A DNA stretch of 22,321 nucleotides. It comes from CAG-390 sp045543615 (lineage in GTDB: Bacteria > Bacillota > Clostridia > Oscillospirales > CAG-272). This document shows, one piece after another, positions 6,539 to 14,518 of this stretch; positions within the stretch are counted from its first letter, which is position 1, and each line of letters starts with the position of its first letter. The stretch lies in NCBI GenBank assembly GCA_045543615.1, contig JAZPXL010000048.1, positions 1 through 22,321 on the forward strand. Reading direction: 5' to 3'. Made by a program: the position numbers and the translations under genes. Under the pieces are notes generated by a model. It had not been told where the DNA came from, did not search any database, and saw only the letters and a program-made list of their open reading frames with translations.

Positions 6539-7078
6539 ATGAGTGATATTAATGAAATGAATGTTGGAGTGCGTTGGTATGTGGTGCATACGTATTCCGG
6601 TTATGAAAACAAAGTAATGGCAAATCTTCAAAAGATCGTCGAAAACCGTGGACTTGGAGATCTCATCTTTGAGGCTCGTGTTCCGGTAGAAACGGTTATT
6701 GAGAAGAAGGGTGACGTGGAAAAGGAAGTTGAGTACAAGCTTTTCCCCGGATATGTTCTTGTAAAGATGATTATGACCGACGAAAGTTGGCACGCAGTAA
6801 GAAATATCACCGGAGTTACCGGCTTCGTCGGACCCGGTTCACGTCCTACACCCCTCACCGATAAGGAGGTCGAAGACCTCAATATCGAGGAGAAAAAAGC
6901 TCCCCGTCTTTCAGTCAGCGTCACAGACGAGGTCGTCATTTCAGGTGGCTTGTTCGATGGTTATACAGGTACCGTCCAGTCCATCTCCGATGACAATAAG
7001 AAAATCACCGTCCTCATCAAGAGAGGTCGCCGTGATATGCCGGTTGAAATCGACGCTGAATTCGTTAAACCGGTTTAA
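6539..7078 (+). CDS. nusG: transcription termination/antitermination factor NusG
   Basis: A 179-residue protein that binds RNA polymerase and modulates elongation, pausing and Rho action. The N-terminal NGN domain starts at RWYVVHTYSGYENKV and includes LFPGYVLVKM and the VRNITGVTGFVG segment. The C-terminal KOW domain covers about 125-179, with a GGLFDGYTGTVQSI-type core. Length is normal. There is no recognisable SD before the ATG, unlike every other gene in this operon. The secE stop is 14 bases upstream, so translational coupling is likely. Methionine 7 at 6557 is a possible alternative start but has no better SD. Confidence 0.95.
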   Translation: MSDINEMNVGVRWYVVHTYSGYENKVMANLQKIVENRGLGDLIFEARVPVETVIEKKGDVEKEVEYKLFPGYVLVKMIMTDESWHAVRNITGVTGFVGPGSRPTPLTDKEVEDLNIEEKKAPRLSVSVTDEVVISGGLFDGYTGTVQSISDDNKKITVLIKRGRRDMPVEIDAEFVKPV

Positions 7079-7083
7079 ATTTA

Positions 7084-7125
7084 GTGGGAGGAAGAAAAAT
7101 CTTTACTTCTTCCGCCAAAAACCAC
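7084..7125 (+). promoter_or_regulatory. ribosomal protein L1 binding site (mRNA mimic of the 23S L1 stalk)
   Basis: In the nusG-rplK gap, GTGG (7084-7087) pairs with CCAC (7122-7125) and GGAAGAA (7090-7096) pairs with TTCTTCC (7107-7113). The two helices are joined by an asymmetric internal loop: GA on the left, GCCAAAAA on the right. This matches what I know of the L1 site in 23S rRNA (GTGGGAG on one side, GCC, an A-rich stretch and CCAC on the other) and the L1-binding mRNA sites of other prokaryotes. The rplK SD GGAGGT begins 4 bases after it. L1 binding here would block translation of rplK and, by coupling, rplA. Confidence 0.78.
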
Positions 7126-7141
7126 ATGGAGGTATTTATTT

Positions 7142-7567
7142 ATGGGAAAGAAAGTAATGGGCTACATTAAGCTTCAGTTGCCCGCCGGTAAAGCTACTCC
7201 TCAGCCCCCCGTTGGCCCTGCCCTCGGTCAGTATGGCGTTGCAATTCCGGTATTTACAAAAGAATTTAACGAAAGAACTAAAAACGACATCGGTCTTATC
7301 ATTCCTGTTGTAATCACAGTTTACGCTGACCGTTCCTTCACCTTTATCACCAAGACTCCCCCCGCTCCCGTTCTCATCCTCAAGGCTGCAGGTATTGAGA
7401 AGGGCTCTGCAACTCCTAACAAGACAAAGGTTGCAAAGCTTACACGCGAGCAGGTTCGCAAGATCGCTGAGACAAAGATGCCCGACCTCAACGCTGCTAA
7501 CATCGAGACTGCTATGAGCATGATCGCCGGTACAGCTCGTTCAATGGGTATCACGGTCGAGGACTAA
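7142..7567 (+). CDS. rplK: 50S ribosomal protein L11
   Basis: A 141-residue protein of the GTPase-associated centre. The N-terminal domain shows GYIKLQLPAGKATPQPPVGP and ALGQYG; the C-terminal rRNA-binding domain shows TKTPPAPVLILKAAG and the ending MIAGTARSMGITVE. Length is normal. After ALGQ the sequence reads YGVAIPVFTKEFN where the family usually has HGVNIMEFCKxFN, a mild local divergence that does not touch the two prolines near residues 22-26. The SD GGAGGT lies 8 bases from ATG. It sits directly behind the predicted L1 regulatory stem-loop and 15 bases ahead of rplA. Confidence 0.97.
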   Translation: MGKKVMGYIKLQLPAGKATPQPPVGPALGQYGVAIPVFTKEFNERTKNDIGLIIPVVITVYADRSFTFITKTPPAPVLILKAAGIEKGSATPNKTKVAKLTREQVRKIAETKMPDLNAANIETAMSMIAGTARSMGITVED

Positions 7568-7582
7568 TAGGAGGTAGTGAAA

Positions 7583-8278
7583 ATGGCTAAAATGGGTAAG
7601 AAGTATTCAGACAGCGTCAAGCTCATCGACAGATCCAAGACCTACGATCCCGCAGAGGCTATCGCCCTCGTTTGCCAGACCGCAAAGGCTAAGTTTGACG
7701 AAACCGTAGAAATCCACATCCGCCTCGGCGTTGACTCCCGTCACGCTGACCAGCAGGTTCGTGGTGCAGTTGTTCTCCCCAACGGTACAGGTAAGACCGT
7801 TAGAACTCTCGTATTCGCTAAGGATGACAAGGTAGCTGCTGCTCTCGCTGCAGGTGCTGACTATGCCGGTGGTATGGAATATGTTGAGAAGATCACAAAG
7901 GAAAACTGGTTCGAGTTCGACGTTGTTATCGCTACACCTGATATGATGGGTGTTATCGGTCGTCTCGGTAGAGTTCTCGGCCCGAAGGGTCTTATGCCCT
8001 CCCCCAAGAACGGTACAGTTACTCCCGACGTTGTTCGTGCAGTAAACGAGGCTAAGGCCGGTAAGATCGAGTATCGTCTCGACAAGACCAACATTATCCA
8101 CTGCCCCATCGGTAAGGTTTCCTTCGGTGCTGAAAAGCTCCAGGAGAACTTCGATGCTCTCGTTGGCGCAGTTATCAAGGCTAAGCCTGCTGCTGCTAAG
8201 GGTCAGTACATCAAGAGCTGCGTTGTAGCTGCTACAATGGGCCCCGGTATCAAGGTTAACCAGGCTAAGCTTAGCTGA
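7583..8278 (+). CDS. rplA: 50S ribosomal protein L1
   Basis: A 231-residue primary rRNA-binding protein of the L1 stalk and likely repressor of its own operon. It shows TYDPAEAIALV, then FDETVEIHIRLGVDSRHADQ and VVLPNGTGKTVRTLVFA. Further on come GRVLGPKGLMPSPKNGTVT and the ending SCVVAATMGPGIKVN. Length is normal for the family. The start is taken at ATG 7583 because the SD AGGAGGT (7569-7575) is 7 bases away; a GTG at 7577 would be too close. It is the last gene of the operon: a strong terminator follows within 25 bases, and rplJ-rplL do not follow as they do in many relatives. Confidence 0.97.
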   Translation: MAKMGKKYSDSVKLIDRSKTYDPAEAIALVCQTAKAKFDETVEIHIRLGVDSRHADQQVRGAVVLPNGTGKTVRTLVFAKDDKVAAALAAGADYAGGMEYVEKITKENWFEFDVVIATPDMMGVIGRLGRVLGPKGLMPSPKNGTVTPDVVRAVNEAKAGKIEYRLDKTNIIHCPIGKVSFGAEKLQENFDALVGAVIKAKPAAAKGQYIKSCVVAATMGPGIKVNQAKLS

Positions 8279-8297
8279 TTTTAAAACTGAAGTAATA

Positions 8298-8329
8298 AAA
8301 ACCTCCACATCCCTTGTGGAGGTTTTTTT
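8298..8329 (+). terminator. intrinsic terminator of the rplA operon
   Basis: The arms AACCTCCACA (8300-8309) and TGTGGAGGTT (8315-8324) form ten pairs with loop TCCCT and a T run to 8329. Confidence 0.9.
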
Positions 8330-8421
8330 ACATTTATTTGCAATTTGCTCATTGTTTACTCCTCGTGTTTACAAAAAGATGGTGTTTTGGGGTGTTAAAT
8401 ATTAAGAAATCATTAATTACC

Positions 8422-8449
8422 TTGAATAAAAAAATATTTATGGTATCAT
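8422..8449 (+). promoter_or_regulatory. promoter of the YwaF-like gene
   Basis: TTGAAT (8422-8427) and TATCAT (8444-8449) are 16 bases apart in AT-rich sequence, followed by an AGGAGG SD at 8479-8484. Moderately good match. Confidence 0.5.
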
Positions 8450-8491
8450 TATTGTGCGACTAAATTATCTATATCATTAGGAGGACCGTTT

Positions 8492-9241
8492 ATGACCTGG
8501 GGTTTCTTCAGCGTAACTCACATCATAAGCTTGGTGTTGGCAGTAGCTATCAACATCGGGCTATATTTCATTCTCAAACAGCTTTCGGAAAAAGCCGCAC
8601 ACATCATTTTGTTTGTTCTTTCATTTGCAGGCATCGCTGCCATAATATTCAACCTTGTGGCGTGGGGAACACCACTTGAATATCTCCCCTTCCATCTCTG
8701 TTCTATCAACGCTCTCGCACTTCCCTTTGCAGTTTATTTTCGCAACCGTGTGCTCAACAATCTTCTGCTTTTGTGGTCGCTGGGAGCTTTCTTTGCGCTA
8801 ATACTGAACAACTCAGTTGCCGAAGCTGAGCTTTTCAGCGCAACCTTCTGCTTCTACTATTTCCCCCACCTGCTTGAAGCCGGCATACCGATCATAATGT
8901 TCAAGCTGGGGCTTGTCAAGCTCGATCGTAAATGTATAATTTCCACCATCTCCATAACGATGGTTGCATATACCATAATACATTTCATAAATCTCCTTGT
9001 CAACCACATCTGCAGTGTAAATGAAATCACAAATCCGTCGGGCGAGATCATCAGCGTCAACTATATGTTCTCTCTCGTGCCCGAAAACCCTCTTCTGAGC
9101 CTCTTTTATTCCATCATACCCCTTGAGTACTGGTATATGTTTATGATTATCCCCATCGCTGCAATTTACCTTGGAGCGATATATGGAACACAATACCTGA
9201 TTGAACACATAAAAGAACGAAAAAGCACCTCAATTTCGTGA
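8492..9241 (+). CDS. YwaF-like integral membrane protein (TIGR02206/TMEM164-type)
   Basis: A 249-residue polytopic protein with about seven hydrophobic segments and a short basic C-terminal tail. LEYLPFHLCSINALALP around residues 63-79 resembles the conserved core of the YwaF/TMEM164 family. There the animal member is known as an acyltransferase with a catalytic Cys; the bacterial members have no settled role. A second family-like site is YYFPHLLEAGIP. It has a perfect AGGAGG SD at 7 bases and its own promoter. The next gene has a separate promoter, so it appears to be transcribed largely alone, though no terminator is seen after it. The family call is from motif memory and could be wrong; membrane location is certain. 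Confidence 0.6.
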   Translation: MTWGFFSVTHIISLVLAVAINIGLYFILKQLSEKAAHIILFVLSFAGIAAIIFNLVAWGTPLEYLPFHLCSINALALPFAVYFRNRVLNNLLLLWSLGAFFALILNNSVAEAELFSATFCFYYFPHLLEAGIPIIMFKLGLVKLDRKCIISTISITMVAYTIIHFINLLVNHICSVNEITNPSGEIISVNYMFSLVPENPLLSLFYSIIPLEYWYMFMIIPIAAIYLGAIYGTQYLIEHIKERKSTSIS

Positions 9242-9269
9242 TTTTTACTAAAATCCCTCGTTTTTGCTA

Positions 9270-9297
9270 TTGACAGAACAAAAAAAAGGCTGTATAA
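9270..9297 (+). promoter_or_regulatory. near-consensus promoter of the YbjN-like gene
   Basis: TTGACA (9270-9275) and TATAAT (9292-9297) are both perfect hexamers, separated by 16 bases. This predicts high expression of the following small protein. Confidence 0.85.
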
Positions 9298-9342
9298 TAT
9301 ATGTAGATTAAATCTGCAGAGCAGAAGTAAAGGAGATACATT

Positions 9343-9750
9343 ATGGCAAACTACAAGAAGACATTCGTTGATTACTGCGACAAAGAAGGTATCAGATACA
9401 CTGACCTTGACGACCACAGCATGAAGATCGTTTACACCGGTGATAACCTCAACTCTATTCCGATTTTCGTAAGCTTTGACAAAGAGGGTGGCCCCACAGT
9501 ATCTATGAGATGCTGGAACATCGCTAACTTCTCTAAGAGCCCTGCAAACGGCATCCTTGTTTGCAACGATATGAACGCAAAGTGGAAGTGGGTTAAGTTC
9601 TACATTGACGATGACCGTGACGTTATCGCTGAGGTAGACGTTCGCCTTAACGACTACACCTGCGCAGCTCTCTGCCACGCTACTCTCAGAAGCATCGTAA
9701 ACATCGTTGACGAGGCTTATCCTGAGTTTATGAAGTCCCTTTGGGTCTAA
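9343..9750 (+). CDS. YbjN domain protein
   Basis: A 135-residue cytoplasmic protein. The pattern of an N-terminal helix, a DHSMKIVYTGDNLNSIPIF strand region, a central NIANF, WKWVKFYIDDDRDVIAEVD and a C-terminal helix fits the YbjN family. That family has a type III secretion chaperone-like fold, and its members are often described as putative sensory or regulatory proteins without a proven biochemical role. SD AAAGGAG (9329-9335) lies 7 bases from the ATG. The gene stands alone between a strong promoter and a strong terminator, so it is probably abundant. No catalytic motif is visible. The family assignment is moderately sure, the function unknown. Confidence 0.7.
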   Translation: MANYKKTFVDYCDKEGIRYTDLDDHSMKIVYTGDNLNSIPIFVSFDKEGGPTVSMRCWNIANFSKSPANGILVCNDMNAKWKWVKFYIDDDRDVIAEVDVRLNDYTCAALCHATLRSIVNIVDEAYPEFMKSLWV

Positions 9751-9762
9751 TCAACCATTCAT

Positions 9763-9792
9763 AAAAAGCTGTCGGTGTTCCGACAGCTTTTT
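9763..9792 (+). terminator. terminator of the YbjN-like gene
   Basis: The arms AAAAAGCTGTCGG (9763-9775) and CCGACAGCTTTTT (9780-9792) form 13 perfect pairs with loop TGTT; T-rich sequence follows. Confidence 0.92.
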
Positions 9793-9798
9793 ATTTTC

Positions 9799-9831
9799 CA
9801 AAGCAAAAGCCTCCACGCAAGTGGAGGCTTT
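9799..9831 (-). terminator. terminator of the Gld-like ABC operon
   Basis: The arms AAAGCCTCCAC (9806-9816) and GTGGAGGCTTT (9821-9831) form 11 perfect pairs with a 4-base loop. Read on the minus strand the hairpin is followed by TTTTGCTTT. It lies 5 bases past the stop of the last operon gene and back to back with the plus-strand terminator. Confidence 0.85.
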
Positions 9832-9836
9832 AGATT

Positions 9837-12080
9837 TTATGAATATTTGTCCGTGTCGATGATTTCCTTGCCACCGAGTATTGCAGTTTCAGCATCTCCT
9901 GCAATCTTTTCGACAAATGAGTAGAGAACTCTGAAATCACCGTCGCCGTCATTGACGGTCAAAAGAGCGTTACGCTCGGAGTAACGGTAGAACTTAAAGT
10001 CAAACACGGTATCCTTGTAGGTTGTTGTGACCTTGATTCGAATATCGTATTTGTCACGGTTTGCAAGGATTTCTGCAAGCTCATCGTCAGTGATAGCCGC
10101 AACGCCTTCCTTAGCGTTGCCCTCCTTTGTTGCGTAGAGCATACCTCTGAAGAACTGGCGAACATTCTGCATACCGTATCTCAGGTATGTAGCCTTGAGT
10201 ATCTCGCCTGTCGAGTCATAAACCTTGATATAGTTTGGCTCAACGTATACACGGGTGTCATCTATCGTGTCGATATAGCCTGCGAGTGTAACAACCTCTT
10301 TTCCAAGCTCGTTTGTAGCGTAATAGCCACCTGTAATTCCAACCTGCTCGCCCGTCTTATCGTACGCAAGGACGGTTTCGTAGTCGATCTTCCAGGTAAA
10401 GCCCTTCTTATCGACAAGCACGAGATTTGATACTCCCGACATCTTGTTGCCCTTTGAGTCTGTTGCCTCAACGGTCATATTGTCGGACGAGATCGTGCCC
10501 TTATCCTGCGCCTCTTGTGAGCAGTTATCGTTGCTGACAGAGTCGCTCTTGCTGTTATCGAACTTGAAGCTGTACTTAAGGTCTCCAATTTCAATCTCAA
10601 TCGTGTCAGTCCAAGCGATATTCATTGAGAAATACTGATCAGCTACCCAATCATCCCTTGTGAAATTGAGGAACTTCAGCTCACTTCGATCAATCTCCAC
10701 AATAAAATCGTATATTGCCGAGTTCATATAGCGTGTGCCGTCCTCTGTCTCCTCGCTGATATAGAGGTAATGCTCAATATCGGCAAACTTGAAATAGATT
10801 ACAAACTCAGGCTCATCAAGTCCGTACTCCTTAAGGACTTCCTCGCTTGCACCAAGCTTTACAACGCCCTTGGTCCTCATATTGGCAAACGCCTGAAGGG
10901 TTGTATCTATCGCAACATCGTTTGCAGCGTAGCCCTCGGGATAGTGGAGAACATAGGCTGTGTTTGCATAGAACGTACCCGTTCTATCGTCGAGATCCCA
11001 GAACGAGAAGGAAACGAGAGGATCGACCTCTGCTTCCTCGCCGGCGTCCTCACCGGCATCCTTGAGATCCTCGCCTTTGAATATCGAGAATGCAGTAACA
11101 TCAAAGTAATTATTGAGCTGCATCGGATATGTGACGGCAGGTGTAACGAACTTTTCAATGGGAAGAGCGAGAACATTATCTATGCTATCATAGACCATAC
11201 CGTCATACATACCAATTATCGAGCCGTCAAGGCTATAATTCATAATATATACGGCATCTCTCTCGGCGTATTTAACGTAATATCCACCACCTGAGGGTAT
11301 TGCGTCACCGACAAACACGGTAAAGCTATTGCCTGAAATGTCGGTAATTCTGTACCAATCGGGAGTATATGCATACTCCTGTCCGTCCTTATCAACTCTT
11401 GTTTCATCGGCAAGTCCGTACTCGGTATATTCGCCGTCCTTGTTCTTGATGGGATCGACGATCTTCTGCATCGCAAGCGTATATCCACAGGAAACACTCA
11501 TTGATGAGAAGATGACCTGGGAATAGGGAACTCCCTCATAGCCCTTGATCTGAAATCTATCGTCATCGTCACGGTAGAAGGTGAATTTACCTGTTTTATT
11601 GCAGATTTCAATTTTTTCGGTGTTCTCTTGCGAGATCTGCTTGAACATCTGAACACGGCCCGATGTTCCAAGCACCTCGCCCTCCTCGGTATCAACTACC
11701 GAGTAGATGGAGCTTTTGCCCGTCTCGGGATCGACCTCAACCTCTGTTCCAAGCTCTGTAACGTAAATATACAGACCCTTTGAGGTGTTAGCTGATGCAG
11801 AAAGGTCAAGCGTATAGCCATCCTTGTCACAAATGACATAGATGTCATTTTTCTTCTTAATAATATACTGTGTTCCGTCGATATCCTCAAAAAATCCGAG
11901 GCTGACGAAATAGCTAACAACTCCGAAAGCCACGCCCAGAAGAATTGCCGCAACGCAAAGTCCTGCGATCCATCTCTTCTGCGACTTAATCACAGAACGA
12001 CGGCGGCGTCCTTTCTCCTTGTGCATCTCCGATGAGGACGGGGAGGGTTGCTCTCGGCGTTCTACATCTTTTTCGGTCAT
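9837..12080 (-). CDS. DUF4340 domain membrane protein, last gene of Gld-like ABC operon
   Basis: A 747-residue protein. A charged cytoplasmic N-terminus (1-36, with RRRR) is followed by one membrane segment (about 37-59) and a large outer domain. Sections such as VVKLGASEEVLKEYGLDEPE are typical of DUF4340 proteins, which accompany GldG-type ABC systems. The domain pattern appears to be repeated along the chain, giving a longer protein than simple family members. Its ATG overlaps the stop of the upstream GldG-like gene by four bases (ATGA), with SD AAGGAG, so the two are translationally coupled. Likely an extracytoplasmic partner of the transporter; the biochemical role is unknown. Confidence 0.8.
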   Translation of the reverse strand: MTEKDVERREQPSPSSSEMHKEKGRRRRSVIKSQKRWIAGLCVAAILLGVAFGVVSYFVSLGFFEDIDGTQYIIKKKNDIYVICDKDGYTLDLSASANTSKGLYIYVTELGTEVEVDPETGKSSIYSVVDTEEGEVLGTSGRVQMFKQISQENTEKIEICNKTGKFTFYRDDDDRFQIKGYEGVPYSQVIFSSMSVSCGYTLAMQKIVDPIKNKDGEYTEYGLADETRVDKDGQEYAYTPDWYRITDISGNSFTVFVGDAIPSGGGYYVKYAERDAVYIMNYSLDGSIIGMYDGMVYDSIDNVLALPIEKFVTPAVTYPMQLNNYFDVTAFSIFKGEDLKDAGEDAGEEAEVDPLVSFSFWDLDDRTGTFYANTAYVLHYPEGYAANDVAIDTTLQAFANMRTKGVVKLGASEEVLKEYGLDEPEFVIYFKFADIEHYLYISEETEDGTRYMNSAIYDFIVEIDRSELKFLNFTRDDWVADQYFSMNIAWTDTIEIEIGDLKYSFKFDNSKSDSVSNDNCSQEAQDKGTISSDNMTVEATDSKGNKMSGVSNLVLVDKKGFTWKIDYETVLAYDKTGEQVGITGGYYATNELGKEVVTLAGYIDTIDDTRVYVEPNYIKVYDSTGEILKATYLRYGMQNVRQFFRGMLYATKEGNAKEGVAAITDDELAEILANRDKYDIRIKVTTTYKDTVFDFKFYRYSERNALLTVNDGDGDFRVLYSFVEKIAGDAETAILGGKEIIDTDKYS

Positions 12081-13669
12081 ACGTATTTTCTCCTTACAAG
12101 TACATAAAAGCCTGCTACAAGTGATACAACAGCAGGAATGATAACCAATACTGCAGTATATCTGTTAGCCTCGGCAGTTGTTAGGCTCTCAATTGCAGTA
12201 GATGCGAAGGGCTTGTGTGTAATTCCGACAGGAACAAGCTCCTTACCCATCGCACGAAGTGCGCTGAGCATAACGTCTGTGTTACCGTATACATTTGAGA
12301 GCAAAAGTGTGCTTGAGAGGAAATCGGTTGAGCCACAGGCAAGAACGTATGAATAGTCCTCGTCGGTGTTGCTCACCATTCTCGACTCTCGTGTTACCGT
12401 CATAAGCTTGATGGGGTCAAGTGCTGTTGCCTTGTTTACCACAACTGTGTCGGAGACCTCCTCAGCTGTCGGATAGGATGTAAACACATCGTAAATTGAA
12501 CGGTATACGCCGTTTGATGCGTATGAGCCGTACTTGAATGTGATGGACGAATCCTGTTCGTCAGTAAACCAAGTCTCCTCATAGGATTTAGCGTAGGTAA
12601 GTCCCATTGCATTCTTGAAGATAACCTTGGGGGGATAGGTCTGACGCATATCACTGTGGAGTGACGCACCAAGTCCGAGTGTTGTGTACTGACCTACAAC
12701 TGTCATACCGTCCTCGGTCAGCGAATTTGCGCTGTCACGAACGGTTGTGCCGAATACGCTTCCGAGTGTGTCGGTATAGCGATTGAAGGTCACGCCCCAT
12801 TCCTCAAGATATTCTTCGAGGTTTGGAAGTACGGGTGTGGTAGGATCAACAAATACCATCAGCGCATTGGTTCCGTCAAGGAAACGGTCGAGCTTTTCGA
12901 TCTCGCTCTTGTCGGAAACGCCATCCTTTACAAGAAAGTCTGCCTGTGGATCGTAAACCACCATCAAGCGACAATCCTCAGGGATATCGTTGTTTGCAAG
13001 ATCAATGGGATTGATGATATAGCCTGCATCCTCAAGCAGCGAGATGAGATGCTGACTCTTAGATATGTCGGCAGCCGTCGAGAAAGGCTCTCCGTGGTTG
13101 TATGTGATGCAAGCGATCGGGGACTCTGCCTGTGTTACGGCGAGGATGCCCGAAACGAGCTTCTTCTCTCCGTTGTATGACCACGGCTCTGTGTCCGTTG
13201 CTTCATTGAAAACATACATAGCACGAAGGCTATACACACGAAATTCCGTTCCCGAATAAACTATAACATCGGTGGAATAGATATTATCCTTGGAGTTTGT
13301 CTTAAAACGGTTGACGGCAGAGGGCTGACGCCAGATATTTACTGTCTCGACGTGAACGTAGTCGAGCTTTTCCTCAAGTCCGAGAGCTGTCTGATATACA
13401 AGTCTCTGTGTGTAGTCGGAGTTGAGGTTGTCGGGGTCATCGCAGAAAAGGATGGTTACGTCCTTGTCGACGCTCTTGAGAGCATCAACTGCTGCATCCG
13501 ACAGTGTGTACATCTCCTCAGATGTGAGGTCGGTGTACCAAAGGAACTTCTCTGCAAGCATTGAGAAGACGCCGTTGAGAAGCAGAACTACTACAACAAG
13601 TGCGCAGGTGAACGCAACGGCAAGCCCGCCATAACGGAGGCGGCGAGATCCGAAAGAACCTTTTTTCAT
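12077..13669 (-). CDS. GldG family ABC transporter auxiliary protein
   Basis: A 530-residue protein with an N-terminal membrane segment (about 13-37), a long outer region and a C-terminal membrane segment (about 504-526) ending in RRKYV. TDLTSEEMYTLSDAAVDAL near residues 47-65 is the typical start of the GldG outer domain (family consensus DLT, then YTLS). CITYNHGE and LMVVYDPQADF further on fit its IFT52/GldG-like fold. In Bacteroidetes GldG works with GldF and GldA and is linked to gliding; in Clostridia the same arrangement occurs in non-gliding cells and the cargo is unknown. The SD GAGAGGT precedes the start. It lies 27 bases after the permease gene and overlaps the DUF4340 gene. Confidence 0.85.
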   Translation of the reverse strand: MKKGSFGSRRLRYGGLAVAFTCALVVVVLLLNGVFSMLAEKFLWYTDLTSEEMYTLSDAAVDALKSVDKDVTILFCDDPDNLNSDYTQRLVYQTALGLEEKLDYVHVETVNIWRQPSAVNRFKTNSKDNIYSTDVIVYSGTEFRVYSLRAMYVFNEATDTEPWSYNGEKKLVSGILAVTQAESPIACITYNHGEPFSTAADISKSQHLISLLEDAGYIINPIDLANNDIPEDCRLMVVYDPQADFLVKDGVSDKSEIEKLDRFLDGTNALMVFVDPTTPVLPNLEEYLEEWGVTFNRYTDTLGSVFGTTVRDSANSLTEDGMTVVGQYTTLGLGASLHSDMRQTYPPKVIFKNAMGLTYAKSYEETWFTDEQDSSITFKYGSYASNGVYRSIYDVFTSYPTAEEVSDTVVVNKATALDPIKLMTVTRESRMVSNTDEDYSYVLACGSTDFLSSTLLLSNVYGNTDVMLSALRAMGKELVPVGITHKPFASTAIESLTTAEANRYTAVLVIIPAVVSLVAGFYVLVRRKYV

Positions 13670-13696
13670 TATTTTACCTCTCTTTCGATCTCTTTC

Positions 13697-14470
13697 TTAT
13701 GCCCAACGGCGACGCTCATATACGCGCACCGTCAGATAAATGAAGATAAATGCAAGTGACAGATAGTACAGAAGTGCCGACCAATCGAGCACTCCGTACT
13801 GGAATGACGAGAAGCGTGAAATAACGCTGAACCAGTCAATGATGTAACGAAGCACATAATTGTTTACAAGTCTTGTGCCTTCCTCCTCGCTGCCTACCGA
13901 GTTGAGCACGTTGAGAAGCACCATTACGACAAGAGCTGCTATCGTAATAACGGCTGCTGAGAGCTGGTTTTCCGTCAAGGACGAAACAAATATTCCTATT
14001 GCGATAAAGCAAGCACCAACAAGAAGTGCGCCTATAAGCGAGCCGACTATCTCGGCTGTAACAGGGCCTATATGTGTGATAGCGTCGGGGTTGAGATCCG
14101 ACTCTGCACTTCCTATAATATAGAGTGGAATAAAGTTTACGCAAGAGATGAGAAGCGAGCCGCCGAACATTGTCATAGCGGCAAGGAACTTGCCCATTAC
14201 CATTCCCGTGATGGAGATGGGTGCTGTCAGAAGCATCTGCTCTGTGCGCATCTTTCTCTCCTCGGAGAAGGTTCTCATTGTAAGCAAGGGTATGATAACT
14301 ATCATACTCAGCACAAGATACAAAAAGTATGTGGATGTATTATATGTAAGGCTCTGCAGTGTGGTGTAACAGCAAAGTCCTGCCGCAAGGGTGAGGAACA
14401 CACCAACAAAAACATATCCCACCGGATTGATGAAATATGACCGCATCTCCTTTTTATAGATTGCAAGCAT
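13697..14470 (-). CDS. ABC-2 type permease (GldF-like)
   Basis: A 257-residue polytopic protein with six predicted membrane segments, starting MLAIYKKEMRSYFINPVGYV. This is a standard opening of GldF/ABC-2 permeases, with a cytoplasmic coupling-type helix before the first membrane segment. MRTFSEERKMRTEQMLLTAP (residues about 65-84) is the typical cytoplasmic loop of this family. The protein should dimerise and work with the ATPase encoded just upstream. The AAAGGA SD is unusually far (about 25 bases) from the ATG, with a small hairpin between them. Membrane transport role is firm; the cargo is unknown. Confidence 0.9.
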   Translation of the reverse strand: MLAIYKKEMRSYFINPVGYVFVGVFLTLAAGLCCYTTLQSLTYNTSTYFLYLVLSMIVIIPLLTMRTFSEERKMRTEQMLLTAPISITGMVMGKFLAAMTMFGGSLLISCVNFIPLYIIGSAESDLNPDAITHIGPVTAEIVGSLIGALLVGACFIAIGIFVSSLTENQLSAAVITIAALVVMVLLNVLNSVGSEEEGTRLVNNYVLRYIIDWFSVISRFSSFQYGVLDWSALLYYLSLAFIFIYLTVRVYERRRWA

Positions 14471-14481
14471 AGCACTATCTA

Positions 14482-14494
14482 CGGCAAAATGCCG
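14482..14494 (-). promoter_or_regulatory. small hairpin between SD and start of the permease gene
   Basis: Arms CGGCA and TGCCG with a three-base loop lie between the AAAGGA (14498-14503) and the ATG at 14468-14470. Folding would shorten the effective distance from about 27 to about 14 bases. This could tune permease translation, but a five-pair stem is weak evidence. Confidence 0.3.
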
Positions 14495-14518
14495 ATTTCC
14501 TTTCAGTTTTTTTGTTTT

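Noticed and set aside
8298..9831. Repeat family suggested by the similar CCTCCAC/GTGGAGG stems at 8302-8322 and 9810-9827
   Set aside because: Both are ordinary terminator stems with different loops, flanks and orientation of use; shared core sequence of this length is not evidence of a mobile repeat.
14471..14518. Alternative start for the permease at its residue 9 (MRSYF), which follows AAAAAGGAG
   Set aside because: The purine stretch touches the ATG with no spacer, and the upstream MLAIYKKE is conserved in this permease family.
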